From contig NZ_OZ244162.1 of NCBI RefSeq assembly GCF_965216485.1, forward strand, positions 2,604,001 through 2,668,000: DNA of 64,000 nucleotides, given 5' to 3'. How positions within the stretch are numbered: position 1 is the stretch's first letter; every line of letters starts with the position of its first letter. The DNA comes from Algiphilus sp965216485. Lineage in GTDB: Bacteria > Pseudomonadota > Gammaproteobacteria > Nevskiales > Nevskiaceae. The position numbers and the translations under genes were made by a program. Below the pieces are notes generated by a model. That model did no database searches and had not been told where the DNA came from. It saw only the letters and a program-made list of their open reading frames with translations. This document shows positions 36,341 through 45,400 of this stretch, one piece after another.

Positions 36341-36462
36341 CGGCATCCCGAAGAGGCGGCCCGGCGCGTTCAGCAACTACGCGCCACCGCCCATCGGTGT
36401 CGCTGCGCGCTGAGGTGAATGCTGCGTCAGGCTTCATGCCAAGGCCATCTTGGAGCCAGAGC

Positions 36463-36792
36463 ATGTTGTTCACGACCCGTTCCCACCACCCCGCCACCCC
36501 CGCCAGTATTCTCGGCAGCCACCGCCGTCAGCAGGAATTGGCGCTGGCGCAGCAAGCTTTAATCGATGCCCTCGCTGCTGCAGACCACTCGCAGGCGGTG
36601 AGCGCCTTGGCCGAGGTACGGCTGGCACTGCGCGCCGTCCATCACGATGCACGCCAGACCCGTGCCGCGGTGAGTGATCACGAGTGGCAGTTGCTCTGCG
36701 AAAGTGAACAGGCGGTCGAAACGCTGGGCAAGACTCTGCTTGAAGGCGCCGCCTGCAACAGCGAATACGACCACCCGCAGCGGGCGGCCTGA
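36463..36792 (+). CDS. Small helical protein of unknown function
   Basis: This 109-residue protein starts with a GGAG about nine bases before ATG 36463. From residue 18 on it forms a long amphipathic helix region (RRQQELALAQQALIDAL; AVSALAEVRLALRAVHHDA), and it has no signal peptide. Codon use is native. The gene is convergent with cobS, 11 bases away, with no terminator hairpin visible between them. An upstream GTG (36397) would add 22 residues without an SD. Function unknown. Confidence 0.6.
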   Translation: MLFTTRSHHPATPASILGSHRRQQELALAQQALIDALAAADHSQAVSALAEVRLALRAVHHDARQTRAAVSDHEWQLLCESEQAVETLGKTLLEGAACNSEYDHPQRAA

Positions 36793-36803
36793 GCGGTTTG
36801 CCC

Positions 36804-37586
36804 CTAGAGCGCGGCGCTGAGCGCGATCAGCGCCAGAGCCTCGCAGCCTTCGATGGCAGCACCCGCGGTGTCACCCGTCGTTCCGCCTAGCCGCTTGCGC
36901 AACAGAAGGCGCCATCCCCACACCGACGCGGCGGGTAGCAGTAGGATCAGAATGGCCTGCGCCATACCCGCTGCCCAGAAGCTCAGCAGCACCGAAGCCG
37001 CGACCGCGCTCCCGCCGATTGCATCCACCGCCGTACGCGGCAGGTACGGAAGCATCGCCGAGGCAATGCCACCACGCCGGGCATAGGCGGTGTGCGCCAG
37101 CAGCAGGATCGCGGCGGCGCGGCCCAGCATGGGCACCAGCATGAGCAGCCACCACCATGGGGTGAGCAGCAGTGCACTCAGCGCGGACCACTTCAACAGC
37201 AGCACCACGATCAGCGCCACCACACCGGCAGCGCCGCTGTGCGGGTCCTGCATGATGCGCAGGGTGCGCGCGCGATCGCCGTGGCCACCGAGCCAGCCGT
37301 CCGCGCTGTCCGCCACGCCGTCGAGATGCAGTGCCCCCGTCAGCAAGGCCCAGATTGCGATCAGCACGGCCGCCAGCACGGTTGGCGGCAAGAGGCCGTT
37401 GGCGATCACCGCCACCGCCGTGAGCAGCAGACCCAGCAGCAGTCCGACCACGGGGTAGTACAGCAGCGAGAGGCCGTTTTCGCGTGCCTCCGGCGCAGGC
37501 TGCAATGCGACCGGAACAATGCACAGAAACTGCAGTGCGACCAGAAAGGCGCGCCAGTGACGGCGCATTGCCCGCTCATTGACCAT
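36804..37586 (-). CDS. cobS: Adenosylcobinamide-GDP ribazoletransferase CobS
   Basis: This 260-residue polytopic inner-membrane enzyme joins adenosylcobinamide-GDP to alpha-ribazole (phosphate), the last step of the nucleotide loop. It has about seven hydrophobic segments. The conserved acidic active-site loop GALHLDGVADSADGWLGG is followed by RTLRIMQDPHSGAAG, and RGGIASAMLPYLPR is also typical. GGAG lies seven bases before ATG 37586, which overlaps the end of cobT. It is the last gene of the B12 operon. Confidence 0.96.
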   Translation of the reverse strand: MVNERAMRRHWRAFLVALQFLCIVPVALQPAPEARENGLSLLYYPVVGLLLGLLLTAVAVIANGLLPPTVLAAVLIAIWALLTGALHLDGVADSADGWLGGHGDRARTLRIMQDPHSGAAGVVALIVVLLLKWSALSALLLTPWWWLLMLVPMLGRAAAILLLAHTAYARRGGIASAMLPYLPRTAVDAIGGSAVAASVLLSFWAAGMAQAILILLLPAASVWGWRLLLRKRLGGTTGDTAGAAIEGCEALALIALSAAL

Positions 37587-38655
37587 CAGCCACTCCGGCT
37601 TCGTCGAAGGTGGCCATTCCGGCATGCAGATCGCAGGCCATGCGCAGCAGCGGGACCGCCATCGCCGCGCCCGTACCTTCCCCCAGCCGCATGTCCAGCG
37701 CCAGCAGGGGCTGTGCGCCACAGGCATCCAGCACATGGCGATGTCCCGGTTCCGCCGATTGATGCGCGTAGAAGCACCAGTCCGCGACATCCGGGCAGAG
37801 GCGTTGCGCCACCAGCGCGGCCACTGAGACGATGAAGCCGTCGACCAGTGCCGGCAGCCCGCGTTGCGCGCAGCGCACCAGCGCACCAACCAGCGCCGCA
37901 ATCTCGAAACCGCCCACGCGGCGCAGCGCCTCCAGGGCGTCGCCCGCGCTGTCAGCGGCATGGCGGTGAATCAGCGCGTCCACCACCTCGACCTTATGCG
38001 CCACACCGGCAGCGTCCAGCCCCGTACCCGGGCCGCAGAGGCGCGTCGCGGAGGCATCGGTGAGCAGACAGGCCAAGGCCGCGGCAGCGGTGGTGTTGGC
38101 GATACCCATCTCGCCGCCGATGTAGAGCTGGGCACCCGCCGCCAGGGCCGCGTCCACGGAGGCACGCCCCGCATCCAAGGCCTGTGCACATTGCGCCGGC
38201 GTCATGGCCGGGCCGCTGCGACTGTCAGCGGTACCCGCCGCTACGGCGTGCTTGTAGAAGTGCGCCACGGCATCGGCCGGCACCTCCACGGGATGGGCCA
38301 CGCCCACATCCACGATGGAGAGCTGCGCACCCAGGCTGCGGGCGGCCACGCTGATGGCAGCCCCACCACGCAGGAAATTGCGCACCATCGCGGCCGTGAC
38401 CGACTGCGGGAAAGCGGAAACACCCGCCGCCGCAATGCCGTGATCCGCGGCGAAGACCGTAATGGCCACCTGGTCGACCGCGGGGCAGGTGCGGCCCTGC
38501 ATCGCCGCGAGCCGGATGGCCAGGTACTCCAGCTGACCGAGGGCCCCCGGCGGCTTGGTCAGGCGGCCCTGGCGCTCGGTGGCAGCCTGCGCGGCTGCCT
38601 GATCCAGTGGCCGGGCCGGCTGATCCAGCCAGTCGGTCGGCACGCTCTCGTTCAT
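37576..38655 (-). CDS. cobT: Nicotinate-nucleotide:dimethylbenzimidazole phosphoribosyltransferase CobT
   Basis: This 359-residue enzyme activates the lower ligand, making alpha-ribazole phosphate from 5,6-dimethylbenzimidazole and nicotinate mononucleotide. Motifs seen are TKPPGALGQLE near the N-terminus, VFAADHGIAAAGVSAFPQ, GEMGIANTTAAAAL and, near the C-terminus, LDMRLGEGTGAA with the catalytic Glu. The substrate base is supplied by BluB from the same operon. The start overlaps the cobU stop (ATGA-type overlap). Confidence 0.97.
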   Translation of the reverse strand: MNESVPTDWLDQPARPLDQAAAQAATERQGRLTKPPGALGQLEYLAIRLAAMQGRTCPAVDQVAITVFAADHGIAAAGVSAFPQSVTAAMVRNFLRGGAAISVAARSLGAQLSIVDVGVAHPVEVPADAVAHFYKHAVAAGTADSRSGPAMTPAQCAQALDAGRASVDAALAAGAQLYIGGEMGIANTTAAAALACLLTDASATRLCGPGTGLDAAGVAHKVEVVDALIHRHAADSAGDALEALRRVGGFEIAALVGALVRCAQRGLPALVDGFIVSVAALVAQRLCPDVADWCFYAHQSAEPGHRHVLDACGAQPLLALDMRLGEGTGAAMAVPLLRMACDLHAGMATFDEAGVADGQ

Positions 38656-39176
38656 AGCGGATCCCCCTTGAGTACCAGGGGCAAGCCCGCCGCGGTCAGG
38701 ATCACGCGCTCGCAGCAGGCGGCGAGATCCTGGTGCAATCGACCCGCTTCGTCGCCGAAACGTCGGCTGAGCGCATCCATCGGCATGATGCCCATGCCGG
38801 TCTCATTGCTGACCAGCAGCAGCTCAGTCTGGCAGGCGGACACTGCATCGAGCAGCGCCTCGCGTTGCTGCGGCAATGCCGTGTCGGCATCGGCCGCACA
38901 CAGCAGCTGTGTCAGCCACAGCGTCAGACAGTCCACCAGCACGACTGTGCCCGGCTGTGCGGCCGCCTCGATGGCGGCACCCAGCGCGACGCCGGCCTCC
39001 ATCGTCTGCCAATGCGCCGGTCGATGCGCGCGGTGCGCCGCGATGCGGGCGGCCATCTCGTCGTCGCGTGCTTCGGCCGTGGCGATATAGGTCACCGGCG
39101 CATCGCAGGCGGTGGCCAGCCGCTCCGCCAGTCGCGACTTGCCGGAACGCACGCCTCCCAGGATCAACTGGCGCAT
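38652..39176 (-). CDS. cobU: Adenosylcobinamide kinase/guanylyltransferase CobU
   Basis: This 174-residue bifunctional enzyme phosphorylates adenosylcobinamide and then transfers GMP. The P-loop GGVRSGKS (residues 7-14) is at the N-terminus. RDDEMAARIAAHRAHRP contains the guanylylated His region, and VLVDCLTLWLTQLL and VSNETGMGIMPMDALSRRFGDEAG are family-typical. It overlaps cobQ upstream by 13 bases. Confidence 0.97.
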   Translation of the reverse strand: MRQLILGGVRSGKSRLAERLATACDAPVTYIATAEARDDEMAARIAAHRAHRPAHWQTMEAGVALGAAIEAAAQPGTVVLVDCLTLWLTQLLCAADADTALPQQREALLDAVSACQTELLLVSNETGMGIMPMDALSRRFGDEAGRLHQDLAACCERVILTAAGLPLVLKGDPL

Positions 39177-40657
39177 ACGGCGCCCCGGCAGTGCTGCATG
39201 ATCTGCTCCATGTCCAGATGGGCCTCGACTGCGTCGGCCAGGGCCTCGAAGGTGGCCTCGCGGGCAGCCTGAATGTCTGGTCCCTGCGTGGCGTCGTCCA
39301 GCCCGGCCCAGCGCAGAAGCGCCGCAAGCGCTTCGGGCGCATCGAACAGGCCATGCAGATAGCTTCCCAGTACCTGCCCATCCGCGCTGATGGCCCCGTC
39401 GGTCTCCTCTCCATCGGCAACCCGCGTCAGCCGCGCCAGTGGGCGCTCCAATGCGCGGCCGGTGGTGCGGCCGGCGTGAATTTCATAACCCTTCACCGCT
39501 GCCGCGCCCGGCAGAAGCAGTTGCCCATCGCGCTCGCGCAGCACCTTGTGCCGGGTGAGTACGGTCTCGCAGTCAAGCCAGCCGAAGCCCTCGCTGCTGC
39601 CGGCCGCGCCCTCGACCCCGTGCGGGTCGTGCAGGCGGTGGCCCAGCATCTGGAATCCTCCGCAGATGCCGAGCACCCGCCCGCCGTAGCGGAGATGGCG
39701 CTGCAGGGCCGTCTCCCAGCCGTGCTGCCGCAACCAGGCGAGATCATCGCGTACGGCCTTGGAGCCCGGAAGAATGATCAGATCGGCCGCCGGTGGGCTT
39801 TCTCCTGGACCGACGAAGCGCAGCTCGACGTCCGGGTGCTGGCGCAGGGCGTCGAAGTCGGTGTGGTTGCTGATGCGCGGCAGCGCCGGCACAGCGACCC
39901 GCAGCGCTGTGCCGCTGATACTTGGGGACGGCGCGCGCGGCAGCGCATCTTCAGCCTCCAGCTTCAGCCCCTGCAGATAGGGCAGCACGCCGAGCACCGG
40001 CTTGCCGGTGCGCGCCCGCAGCCAGTCGAGGCCCGGCTCGAGCAAGGCAATGTCACCGCGAAAGCGATTGATGACAAAGCCGACCACTCGCGCACGCTCG
40101 GACGCAGACAGCAGCTCCAGGGTGCCGATCAGATGGGCGAAGACGCCGCCTCGATCAATGTCGGCGATGAGGATGACCGGGCAGTCCACCGCTTCGGCGA
40201 AGCCCATGTTGGCGATATCGCGATCGCGCAGATTGATCTCGGCGGGCGAACCGGCGCCTTCCACCAGCACGACCTCGTAGGCCGCGCTCAGCCGCGTGTG
40301 ACTGCTCAGTACCGCCTCCATCGCGATGCGCTTGTAGTCGTGGTAGGCGCGCGCATCCAGCTGCTCGACGGCGCGCCCGTGGACGATGACCTGTGCGCCC
40401 TGATCCGAGGTCGGCTTGAGCAGTACCGGATTCATGTCCACCGTGGCGGCCACGCCGCAGGCCTGCGCCTGTACCGCCTGTGCCCGGCCGATCTCACCGC
40501 CATCGGTTGCCACTGCGCTGTTCAGCGCCATGTTCTGCGGCTTGAAAGGGGCGACACGCAGACCGCGCCGTGCCAGTGCGCGGCCCAGTGCCGTCACCAA
40601 CAGGCTCTTGCCGGCATCCGATGTGGTGCCCTGCACCATCAAGGTGGCGGCGCTCAT
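39164..40657 (-). CDS. cobQ: Cobyric acid synthase CobQ
   Basis: This 497-residue amidotransferase adds four amides (b, d, e and g) to adenosylcobyrinic acid a,c-diamide. The N-terminal ATP-binding domain has QGTTSDAGKS (about 9-18), FKPQNMALNS and LVEGAGSPAEINL. The C-terminal glutaminase domain has the nucleophile in LGICGGFQMLG and a late GYEIHAGRTTG. Length matches CobQ/CbiP. The start overlaps the cobD stop as ATGA. Confidence 0.97.
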   Translation of the reverse strand: MSAATLMVQGTTSDAGKSLLVTALGRALARRGLRVAPFKPQNMALNSAVATDGGEIGRAQAVQAQACGVAATVDMNPVLLKPTSDQGAQVIVHGRAVEQLDARAYHDYKRIAMEAVLSSHTRLSAAYEVVLVEGAGSPAEINLRDRDIANMGFAEAVDCPVILIADIDRGGVFAHLIGTLELLSASERARVVGFVINRFRGDIALLEPGLDWLRARTGKPVLGVLPYLQGLKLEAEDALPRAPSPSISGTALRVAVPALPRISNHTDFDALRQHPDVELRFVGPGESPPAADLIILPGSKAVRDDLAWLRQHGWETALQRHLRYGGRVLGICGGFQMLGHRLHDPHGVEGAAGSSEGFGWLDCETVLTRHKVLRERDGQLLLPGAAAVKGYEIHAGRTTGRALERPLARLTRVADGEETDGAISADGQVLGSYLHGLFDAPEALAALLRWAGLDDATQGPDIQAAREATFEALADAVEAHLDMEQIMQHCRGAVCAS

Positions 40658-41703
40658 GCGGCAGCGACCTCGGCACCCGCGGCGCGCAACGCGGCTTCCA
40701 GCCGCGCATGGTCGGCGTCATTGGCGGTCAGGCCGATGCGCAGCGCGCTGGGCTGCTCGAAGCGTCGCGTCCACACCGCGTGCCGGGCAAGGGCCGTCTG
40801 CCATTGCCCGGCCCGGTCGCTCGGAATCCAGTGGAATAGCGGGGTGGAGACGGCAGGGCGCAGACCGTGCCGCTCCAGCAACAGGCGGGTCACCGCACTG
40901 CGCTCCTCCAGCCAGTCGCAGGTACGGCGCTGCCAGACGCGGTCTTCCAGCGCCTGCTGGGCCACCGCCCGCGACGGGCCCGCCACCGCCCAGGGGCCGG
41001 CCGCGTCGGCGAGCGCTGCCAGCAGATCGGGCTCCGCGCAGGCAAAGCCCAGTCGTGCGCCGGCGAGCCCGAAGAATTTCCCGAAGGAACGCAGCACGAT
41101 CAGGGCGGGCGGCATCCAGGGGCGCAGCATGCTCTGGTCCGGTGTGGCGTCCATGAAGGCCTCATCGACCACGAGCCAGCCTCCGCGCTGCGCGAGCTGA
41201 GCGCGCCAGCGTTCCATGCGAGGCAGCGCGTAGCGGAATCCATCGGGGTTGTTCGGGTGGACCAGCACGACCACATCGGCCTGCCCCACGGCTGCATCAT
41301 CGATGCGCTGTGCCGGCCGGCTGTGCACGCGGTGGCCGGCCTCTGCCCAGGCATGGGCGTGCTCGGCATAGGAGGGTGCGGCCACCAGCACCCGTCCAGG
41401 CCGACGCAGTCGCGGCAACAGCTTGATGGCCATCTGCGTCCCCGCCAGCGGCAGCAGGTCCTCGCTGCCGTAATAGCGGCGCGCGGCCACTTCCAGGCCG
41501 TCCTCGGCTTCCGGCAGCCGGTGCCAGGCCTCCATGGCCGGCGCGCGGAAGGGATAGGGGTGCGGATTGATGCCGGTCGACAGGTCCAGCCAGTCCTCCA
41601 GTGCATGACCGAAGCGGGCACGGGCGGCACGCAGGTCGCCGCCGTGGGCAGGGGCGCTGCGCGTCATCGAAGCCGTCGAGGCAGAGGCCGGGTCAGTACC
41701 CAT
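40654..41703 (-). CDS. cobD: L-threonine-O-3-phosphate decarboxylase (CobD; CobC in pseudomonads)
   Basis: This 349-residue PLP enzyme of the aminotransferase fold makes (R)-1-amino-2-propanol phosphate, the linker of the nucleotide loop. WLDLSTGINPHPYPF, LVHPNNPDGFRY, VVDEAFMD and the Schiff-base Lys in LRSFGKFFGLAGARLGF are clear. The ATG at 41703 overlaps cbiB; a later in-frame ATG (41667) is possible. No threonine kinase is seen in the operon, so the threonine phosphate must come from elsewhere. Confidence 0.95.
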   Translation of the reverse strand: MGTDPASASTASMTRSAPAHGGDLRAARARFGHALEDWLDLSTGINPHPYPFRAPAMEAWHRLPEAEDGLEVAARRYYGSEDLLPLAGTQMAIKLLPRLRRPGRVLVAAPSYAEHAHAWAEAGHRVHSRPAQRIDDAAVGQADVVVLVHPNNPDGFRYALPRMERWRAQLAQRGGWLVVDEAFMDATPDQSMLRPWMPPALIVLRSFGKFFGLAGARLGFACAEPDLLAALADAAGPWAVAGPSRAVAQQALEDRVWQRRTCDWLEERSAVTRLLLERHGLRPAVSTPLFHWIPSDRAGQWQTALARHAVWTRRFEQPSALRIGLTANDADHARLEAALRAAGAEVAAA

Positions 41704-42661
41704 CCGTTGTTCCCATCCCAGACATCAGCCATGACAAGACCGCAGCGGCCGCCAGCGCCGCGAACCAAAGTAGTACCACGCGGTCGAGCAGCCTTACCGC
41801 AGCGCGGATTTCCGCCGCCCCCGGGGCCTGCCCCTGCCCCAGCGGGGGCCGGTCGCGCCAACCCTCGGCGTAGGGGGCAGGCCCGCCCAGCCGCAGCCGT
41901 AACGCCCCAGCGCCGGCCGCCATGGCTGGCCCGGCATTGGGGCTGTCCCAGTGGCGTGCCTGCCCGCGCCAGCAGCGCAGCGCGGTGGGCGCATGCCCAC
42001 ACAGCGCGTAACCCAGCGCGGTCAGGCGCGCGGGCACCCAGTTCAGCAGGTCGTCCAGGCGCGCGGCCGCCCAGCCGAAGTGCAAAAAGCGTGTACTGCG
42101 ATAGCCCCACATGGCGTCCAGTGTATTGACCAGCCGATGCAGCACCACCCCCGGCATACCGGCCAGCGCGTACCAGAACAGGCTGGCGATCACGGCATCC
42201 GCGCCGTTCTCCAGCACGGATTCGGTGGCAGCCGTCGCCACACCGGTCGCATCCAGCTGGCATGCGTCGCGGCTGACCATGCGGCCCACCGCCTCCTGCG
42301 CCCTGCCCTGCGCCCCTTCGGCCAGGGGCGTGGCCACGGCATCGGCGTGCTCGCGCAGGCTGCGCCAGCCGACCGCCAGGCCAAGCACCACGACCGCGCA
42401 CACCCACTGAATCGCGGCGGGCGCCATGGCCTCCACCGCGAGTACGGCTACCACGGGGGGCACCACCAGGATGCAGAGCGCCAGTGCGCCGCGGGGACGG
42501 TCGGTCGACCTTGATCGGTTGAGACGGCCCTCAAGCCACTGCGCAAGCCGGCCGAAGCCGACCAGGGGATGCAGACGCCGCGGCTCGCCCAGCGCGCGGT
42601 CCCAGAGCAGCGCGCCAGCGGTGATGCCCGCAGTGGTTGCCAGCACTTCTCCGCCGCTCAT
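41693..42661 (-). CDS. cbiB: Adenosylcobinamide-phosphate synthase CbiB (CobD in pseudomonads)
   Basis: This 322-residue inner-membrane enzyme attaches the aminopropanol linker to cobyric acid. Family signatures are ALLWDRALGEPRRLHPLVGFG, MVSRDACQLDATGVATAATESVLENGADAV in overlapping pieces (SRDACQLD; ESVLENGADAV), FWYALAGMPGVVLHRLVNTLD and a Pro/Gly-rich C-terminal part. It has about four or five hydrophobic segments. ATG 42661 overlaps the preceding stop as ATGA, preferred over an upstream in-frame ATG at 42685. Confidence 0.96.
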   Translation of the reverse strand: MSGGEVLATTAGITAGALLWDRALGEPRRLHPLVGFGRLAQWLEGRLNRSRSTDRPRGALALCILVVPPVVAVLAVEAMAPAAIQWVCAVVVLGLAVGWRSLREHADAVATPLAEGAQGRAQEAVGRMVSRDACQLDATGVATAATESVLENGADAVIASLFWYALAGMPGVVLHRLVNTLDAMWGYRSTRFLHFGWAAARLDDLLNWVPARLTALGYALCGHAPTALRCWRGQARHWDSPNAGPAMAAGAGALRLRLGGPAPYAEGWRDRPPLGQGQAPGAAEIRAAVRLLDRVVLLWFAALAAAAVLSWLMSGMGTTDGY

Positions 42662-43467
42662 CCGTGGGCAACCTCGTTGCTCCACCGCCGGATGATGGCG
42701 TGCAATGCCGCCAAGCCGTCACTCAGGGCCGCCGGCCCCGGTTGGAGGATCATCGGTGACTTGATCTCTTCAACAAAGCCGCTGCGCACCGCGGGCAACG
42801 CCTGCCAGCCATCGCGCGCGACCACGCGCTCTGGCGCGAAGCGCTTGCCGCACCAGGAGCCGATGATGATGTCGGGTGCGGCCGCGATTACCCGCTCCGG
42901 ATCGGCAATGATGCGGTCCTTGCCCAGCGGCGCACGCGCCTGCTCGGCGAAGCAGTCCACCCCACCGGCGACATCGATCAGTTCGGACACCCACTGGATA
43001 CCGGTGATGAGCGGCTCGTCCCACTCCTCGAAGTAGACCCGCGGCCGGCGTGGCAGCAGGGCGGCTGCCTCCTGGATGGCGGTCATCTGCAGGCGCAGCT
43101 CGCCGCACAGGCCCTCGGCTTTATCCAGCGCACCCACCAATGCCCCCACGGTGCGCATCATGCGGAAGATGCCCTCGATGCTGCGGTGGTTGAAGACGTG
43201 GACCTCGATGCCCTCGCGGATCAGCGCTGCGGCAATGTCGGCCTGCAGGTCGGAGAAGCCGAGCACCAGATCCGGACGGAGCGCGAGGATGCGGTCGATC
43301 TTGGCGCTGGTGAAGGCGGAGACCTTGGGTTTTTCCTTGCGGGCGCGCGCCGGACGCACGGTGAATCCGGAGATGCCGACAATGCGTGCCTCCTCGCCCA
43401 GCAGATACAGCGTCTCGGTGGTTTCTTCGGTGAGACAGACGATGCGATGGGCGTAGGGGCGCGTCAT
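42658..43467 (-). CDS. BtuF-like cobalamin-binding protein without a signal peptide
   Basis: This 269-residue protein has the type III periplasmic-binding fold of BtuF/FhuD: HRIVCLTEETTETLYLLGEE at the start, LRPDLVLGFSDLQ, the linker-helix region, then VYFEEWDEPLITGIQWVSELIDVAGG and the C-terminal lobe. There is no signal peptide: the ATG overlaps the bluB stop (ATGA) and there is no room for one. A classical secreted BtuF exists in the neighbouring btuFCD operon. This copy may bind corrinoid in the cytoplasm, perhaps as a chaperone between synthesis steps; that is inference. Confidence 0.85.
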   Translation of the reverse strand: MTRPYAHRIVCLTEETTETLYLLGEEARIVGISGFTVRPARARKEKPKVSAFTSAKIDRILALRPDLVLGFSDLQADIAAALIREGIEVHVFNHRSIEGIFRMMRTVGALVGALDKAEGLCGELRLQMTAIQEAAALLPRRPRVYFEEWDEPLITGIQWVSELIDVAGGVDCFAEQARAPLGKDRIIADPERVIAAAPDIIIGSWCGKRFAPERVVARDGWQALPAVRSGFVEEIKSPMILQPGPAALSDGLAALHAIIRRWSNEVAHG

Positions 43468-44114
43468 GCCGCACCCTCTTGCGGCCAGTGGTTCTCGCTG
43501 ATCAGCGTGTCAAGCGAACGACGGCAGTCCCAGCCCGCACGCTCCAGCATGGGCTCCGTGTAGAAGGCGGGCACCGGCCCGAGGCAGAGCAAGGCGATGG
43601 TGCGGGCATCCCGCGGCATCTGCAGCAGCTCGCCCACCACGTCCGGATCGAAGAGCGAGACCCAGCCCATGCCGAGATTCTCCGCACGCGCCGCCAGCCA
43701 CATGTTCTGAATCGCGCAGGCCGCGGAACACAGGTCCATCTCCGGCATAGTGCGGCGGCCCAGCACGTAGCGCTCGCGTCCGTCGCAGAGCGTGACCGCG
43801 ATCAGTTCGCTGCAATCGCGCAGCCCTTCCAGCTTGAGGCGCTGCACCTCAGCGGCACGCGCACCGCAGGCTTCGGCGGTACGTCGCTGCTCTTCGGCCA
43901 CATGGTCATGCAGTTCCGCACGCAGGCGCATATCGGTGATGCGGATGAAGCGCCAGGGCTGCATGTAGCCCACGCTGGGTGCGCTATGCGCTGCCTCCAG
44001 GATGCGTCGCAACGCCTCCGGCGCCACCGGCTCGGGCAGAAAATGGCGCATGTCGCGTCGGGCGCGCAATACCCGATGCAAGACCTCGCGCTCGGCGGTG
44101 CTGAAGGTGGTCAT
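43464..44114 (-). CDS. bluB: 5,6-Dimethylbenzimidazole synthase BluB
   Basis: This 216-residue enzyme of the nitroreductase fold cleaves reduced FMN with O2 to make 5,6-dimethylbenzimidazole, the lower ligand of B12. RARRDMRHFLPEPVAPEALRRIL is near the start, SAPSVGYMQPWRFI near residue 45, and MDLCSAACAIQNMWLAARAENLGMGW in the middle, as in BluB. It acts upstream of CobT. The ATG at 44114 overlaps the cobB stop; longer open codons upstream belong to the cobB region. An O2-requiring enzyme points to aerobic growth. Confidence 0.95.
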   Translation of the reverse strand: MTTFSTAEREVLHRVLRARRDMRHFLPEPVAPEALRRILEAAHSAPSVGYMQPWRFIRITDMRLRAELHDHVAEEQRRTAEACGARAAEVQRLKLEGLRDCSELIAVTLCDGRERYVLGRRTMPEMDLCSAACAIQNMWLAARAENLGMGWVSLFDPDVVGELLQMPRDARTIALLCLGPVPAFYTEPMLERAGWDCRRSLDTLISENHWPQEGAA

Positions 44115-45400
44115 GGCAGAAACAGGGCGGCCGTGGCCGCCGGATTCGAGGGGAAATAGCTGTGCACGAAGGTCGCGGTCAGACGCTTGCGGCGATAGAC
44201 CGCCTCGGCCATCGGCCCGCCATTGGGACATTGCGCCGTGCACAGCGGCTGCATGGCGCTGTCCATGCGCGCATGGTGGAAGCTGTGGCCGCGAAGCACG
44301 CCTTCTGGAAAGGCCACTTCCTGCGGACCGATGCCCACCACCCGGCTTGTCAGGCGGGCACTGCCTTCCAGCAGCCCCCACATCGGCGCGGCCGCACCAT
44401 CGACATCGGCCAGTGCATCAAGCAACGCCAGCATGCCGCCGCATTCGGCCAGCATCGGCTTGCCGGCCTCAACGTGCTGGCGCAAATCCGCGGCCAGCGC
44501 CGCATTCGCCGACAGTGCCTGCAGATGGCACTCCGGATAGCCGCCCGGCAGCCAGACTGAATCGCACGCGGGCAGCGCATCGCCAGCCAGTGGCGAAAAG
44601 GGCAGCAGCTTCGCCCCCATCTGCTCAAGTAGCCCGAGATTGGCGGCATAGCAGAAGGCGAAGGCCGCATCGCGCGCCACCGCAATCCTCTGGCCTGCCA
44701 GCGCCATCGGCGGCGGCGCTTCCGCGGTCTCGGCGAAGGGCACCGCATCGGGCAGTGCCGTGATCGGTCCATCCAGCGCATCGGCCACGCGGTCCAGGCG
44801 GTGGCGCAGATCGGCCACCTCGCCTGCCGGGACCAGCCCCAGATGGCGGCTCGGCAGCACCGCGTCGTCATCGCGCGACAGATGCCCTAAGAAGCGGACC
44901 GACTCCGGCAGCAGCGTACCCAGCATCTCGGCGTGACGCGCGCTGGCCACGCGATTGGCGAAGACGCCGGCAAAGGGCAGTTGTGGCCGCAGCGTGGCAA
45001 GACCCAGTGCGACCGCAGCGAAGGTCTGCGCCATGGCCTCGGCGTTGATGACGGCCAGCACCGGGATGCCCAGGCGCTCGGCCAGATCGGCGGAGGACGG
45101 CGTTCCGTCGAACAGCCCCATGACGCCTTCGACCAGGATCAGATCGGCCTCGGCTGCCGCGGCATGGAGCTGCGCGCGACAGGCAGCCTCACCGACCAGC
45201 CACAGATCGAGCGTGCCCACGGGGGCGCCGCTGGCTCTTTCCAGCACCATCGGATCAAGAAAGTCGGGCCCACACTTGAAGATGCGCACGCGCCGTCCCT
45301 GCCGCGCATGATGGCGGGCAATGGCGGCCGTGACCGTGGTCTTGCCCTGCCCCGACGCCGGTGCCGCGATCAGCAGCGCCGGGCACCGCCGCGGGGTCAT
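44111..45400 (-). CDS. cobB: Cobyrinic acid a,c-diamide synthase CobB/CbiA
   Basis: This 429-residue ATP-dependent amidotransferase uses glutamine. P-loop ASGQGKTT (about 13-20), FKCGPDFLDPMV and LVEGVMGLFDG in the ATPase half; the glutaminase half has the nucleophile in LAECGGMLALLDAL and HSFHHARMD near the C-terminus. It makes the a- and c-amides, before CobQ. Whether the cell receives (hydrogeno)byrinic acid from de novo ring synthesis or scavenged corrinoids is not visible here. Confidence 0.95.
   Translation of the reverse strand: MTPRRCPALLIAAPASGQGKTTVTAAIARHHARQGRRVRIFKCGPDFLDPMVLERASGAPVGTLDLWLVGEAACRAQLHAAAAEADLILVEGVMGLFDGTPSSADLAERLGIPVLAVINAEAMAQTFAAVALGLATLRPQLPFAGVFANRVASARHAEMLGTLLPESVRFLGHLSRDDDAVLPSRHLGLVPAGEVADLRHRLDRVADALDGPITALPDAVPFAETAEAPPPMALAGQRIAVARDAAFAFCYAANLGLLEQMGAKLLPFSPLAGDALPACDSVWLPGGYPECHLQALSANAALAADLRQHVEAGKPMLAECGGMLALLDALADVDGAAAPMWGLLEGSARLTSRVVGIGPQEVAFPEGVLRGHSFHHARMDSAMQPLCTAQCPNGGPMAEAVYRRKRLTATFVHSYFPSNPAATAALFLP

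Noticed and set aside
38876..41200. 774-codon plus-strand frame
   Set aside because: Antisense to cobU, cobQ and cobD; no SD, and composition typical of a shadow frame.
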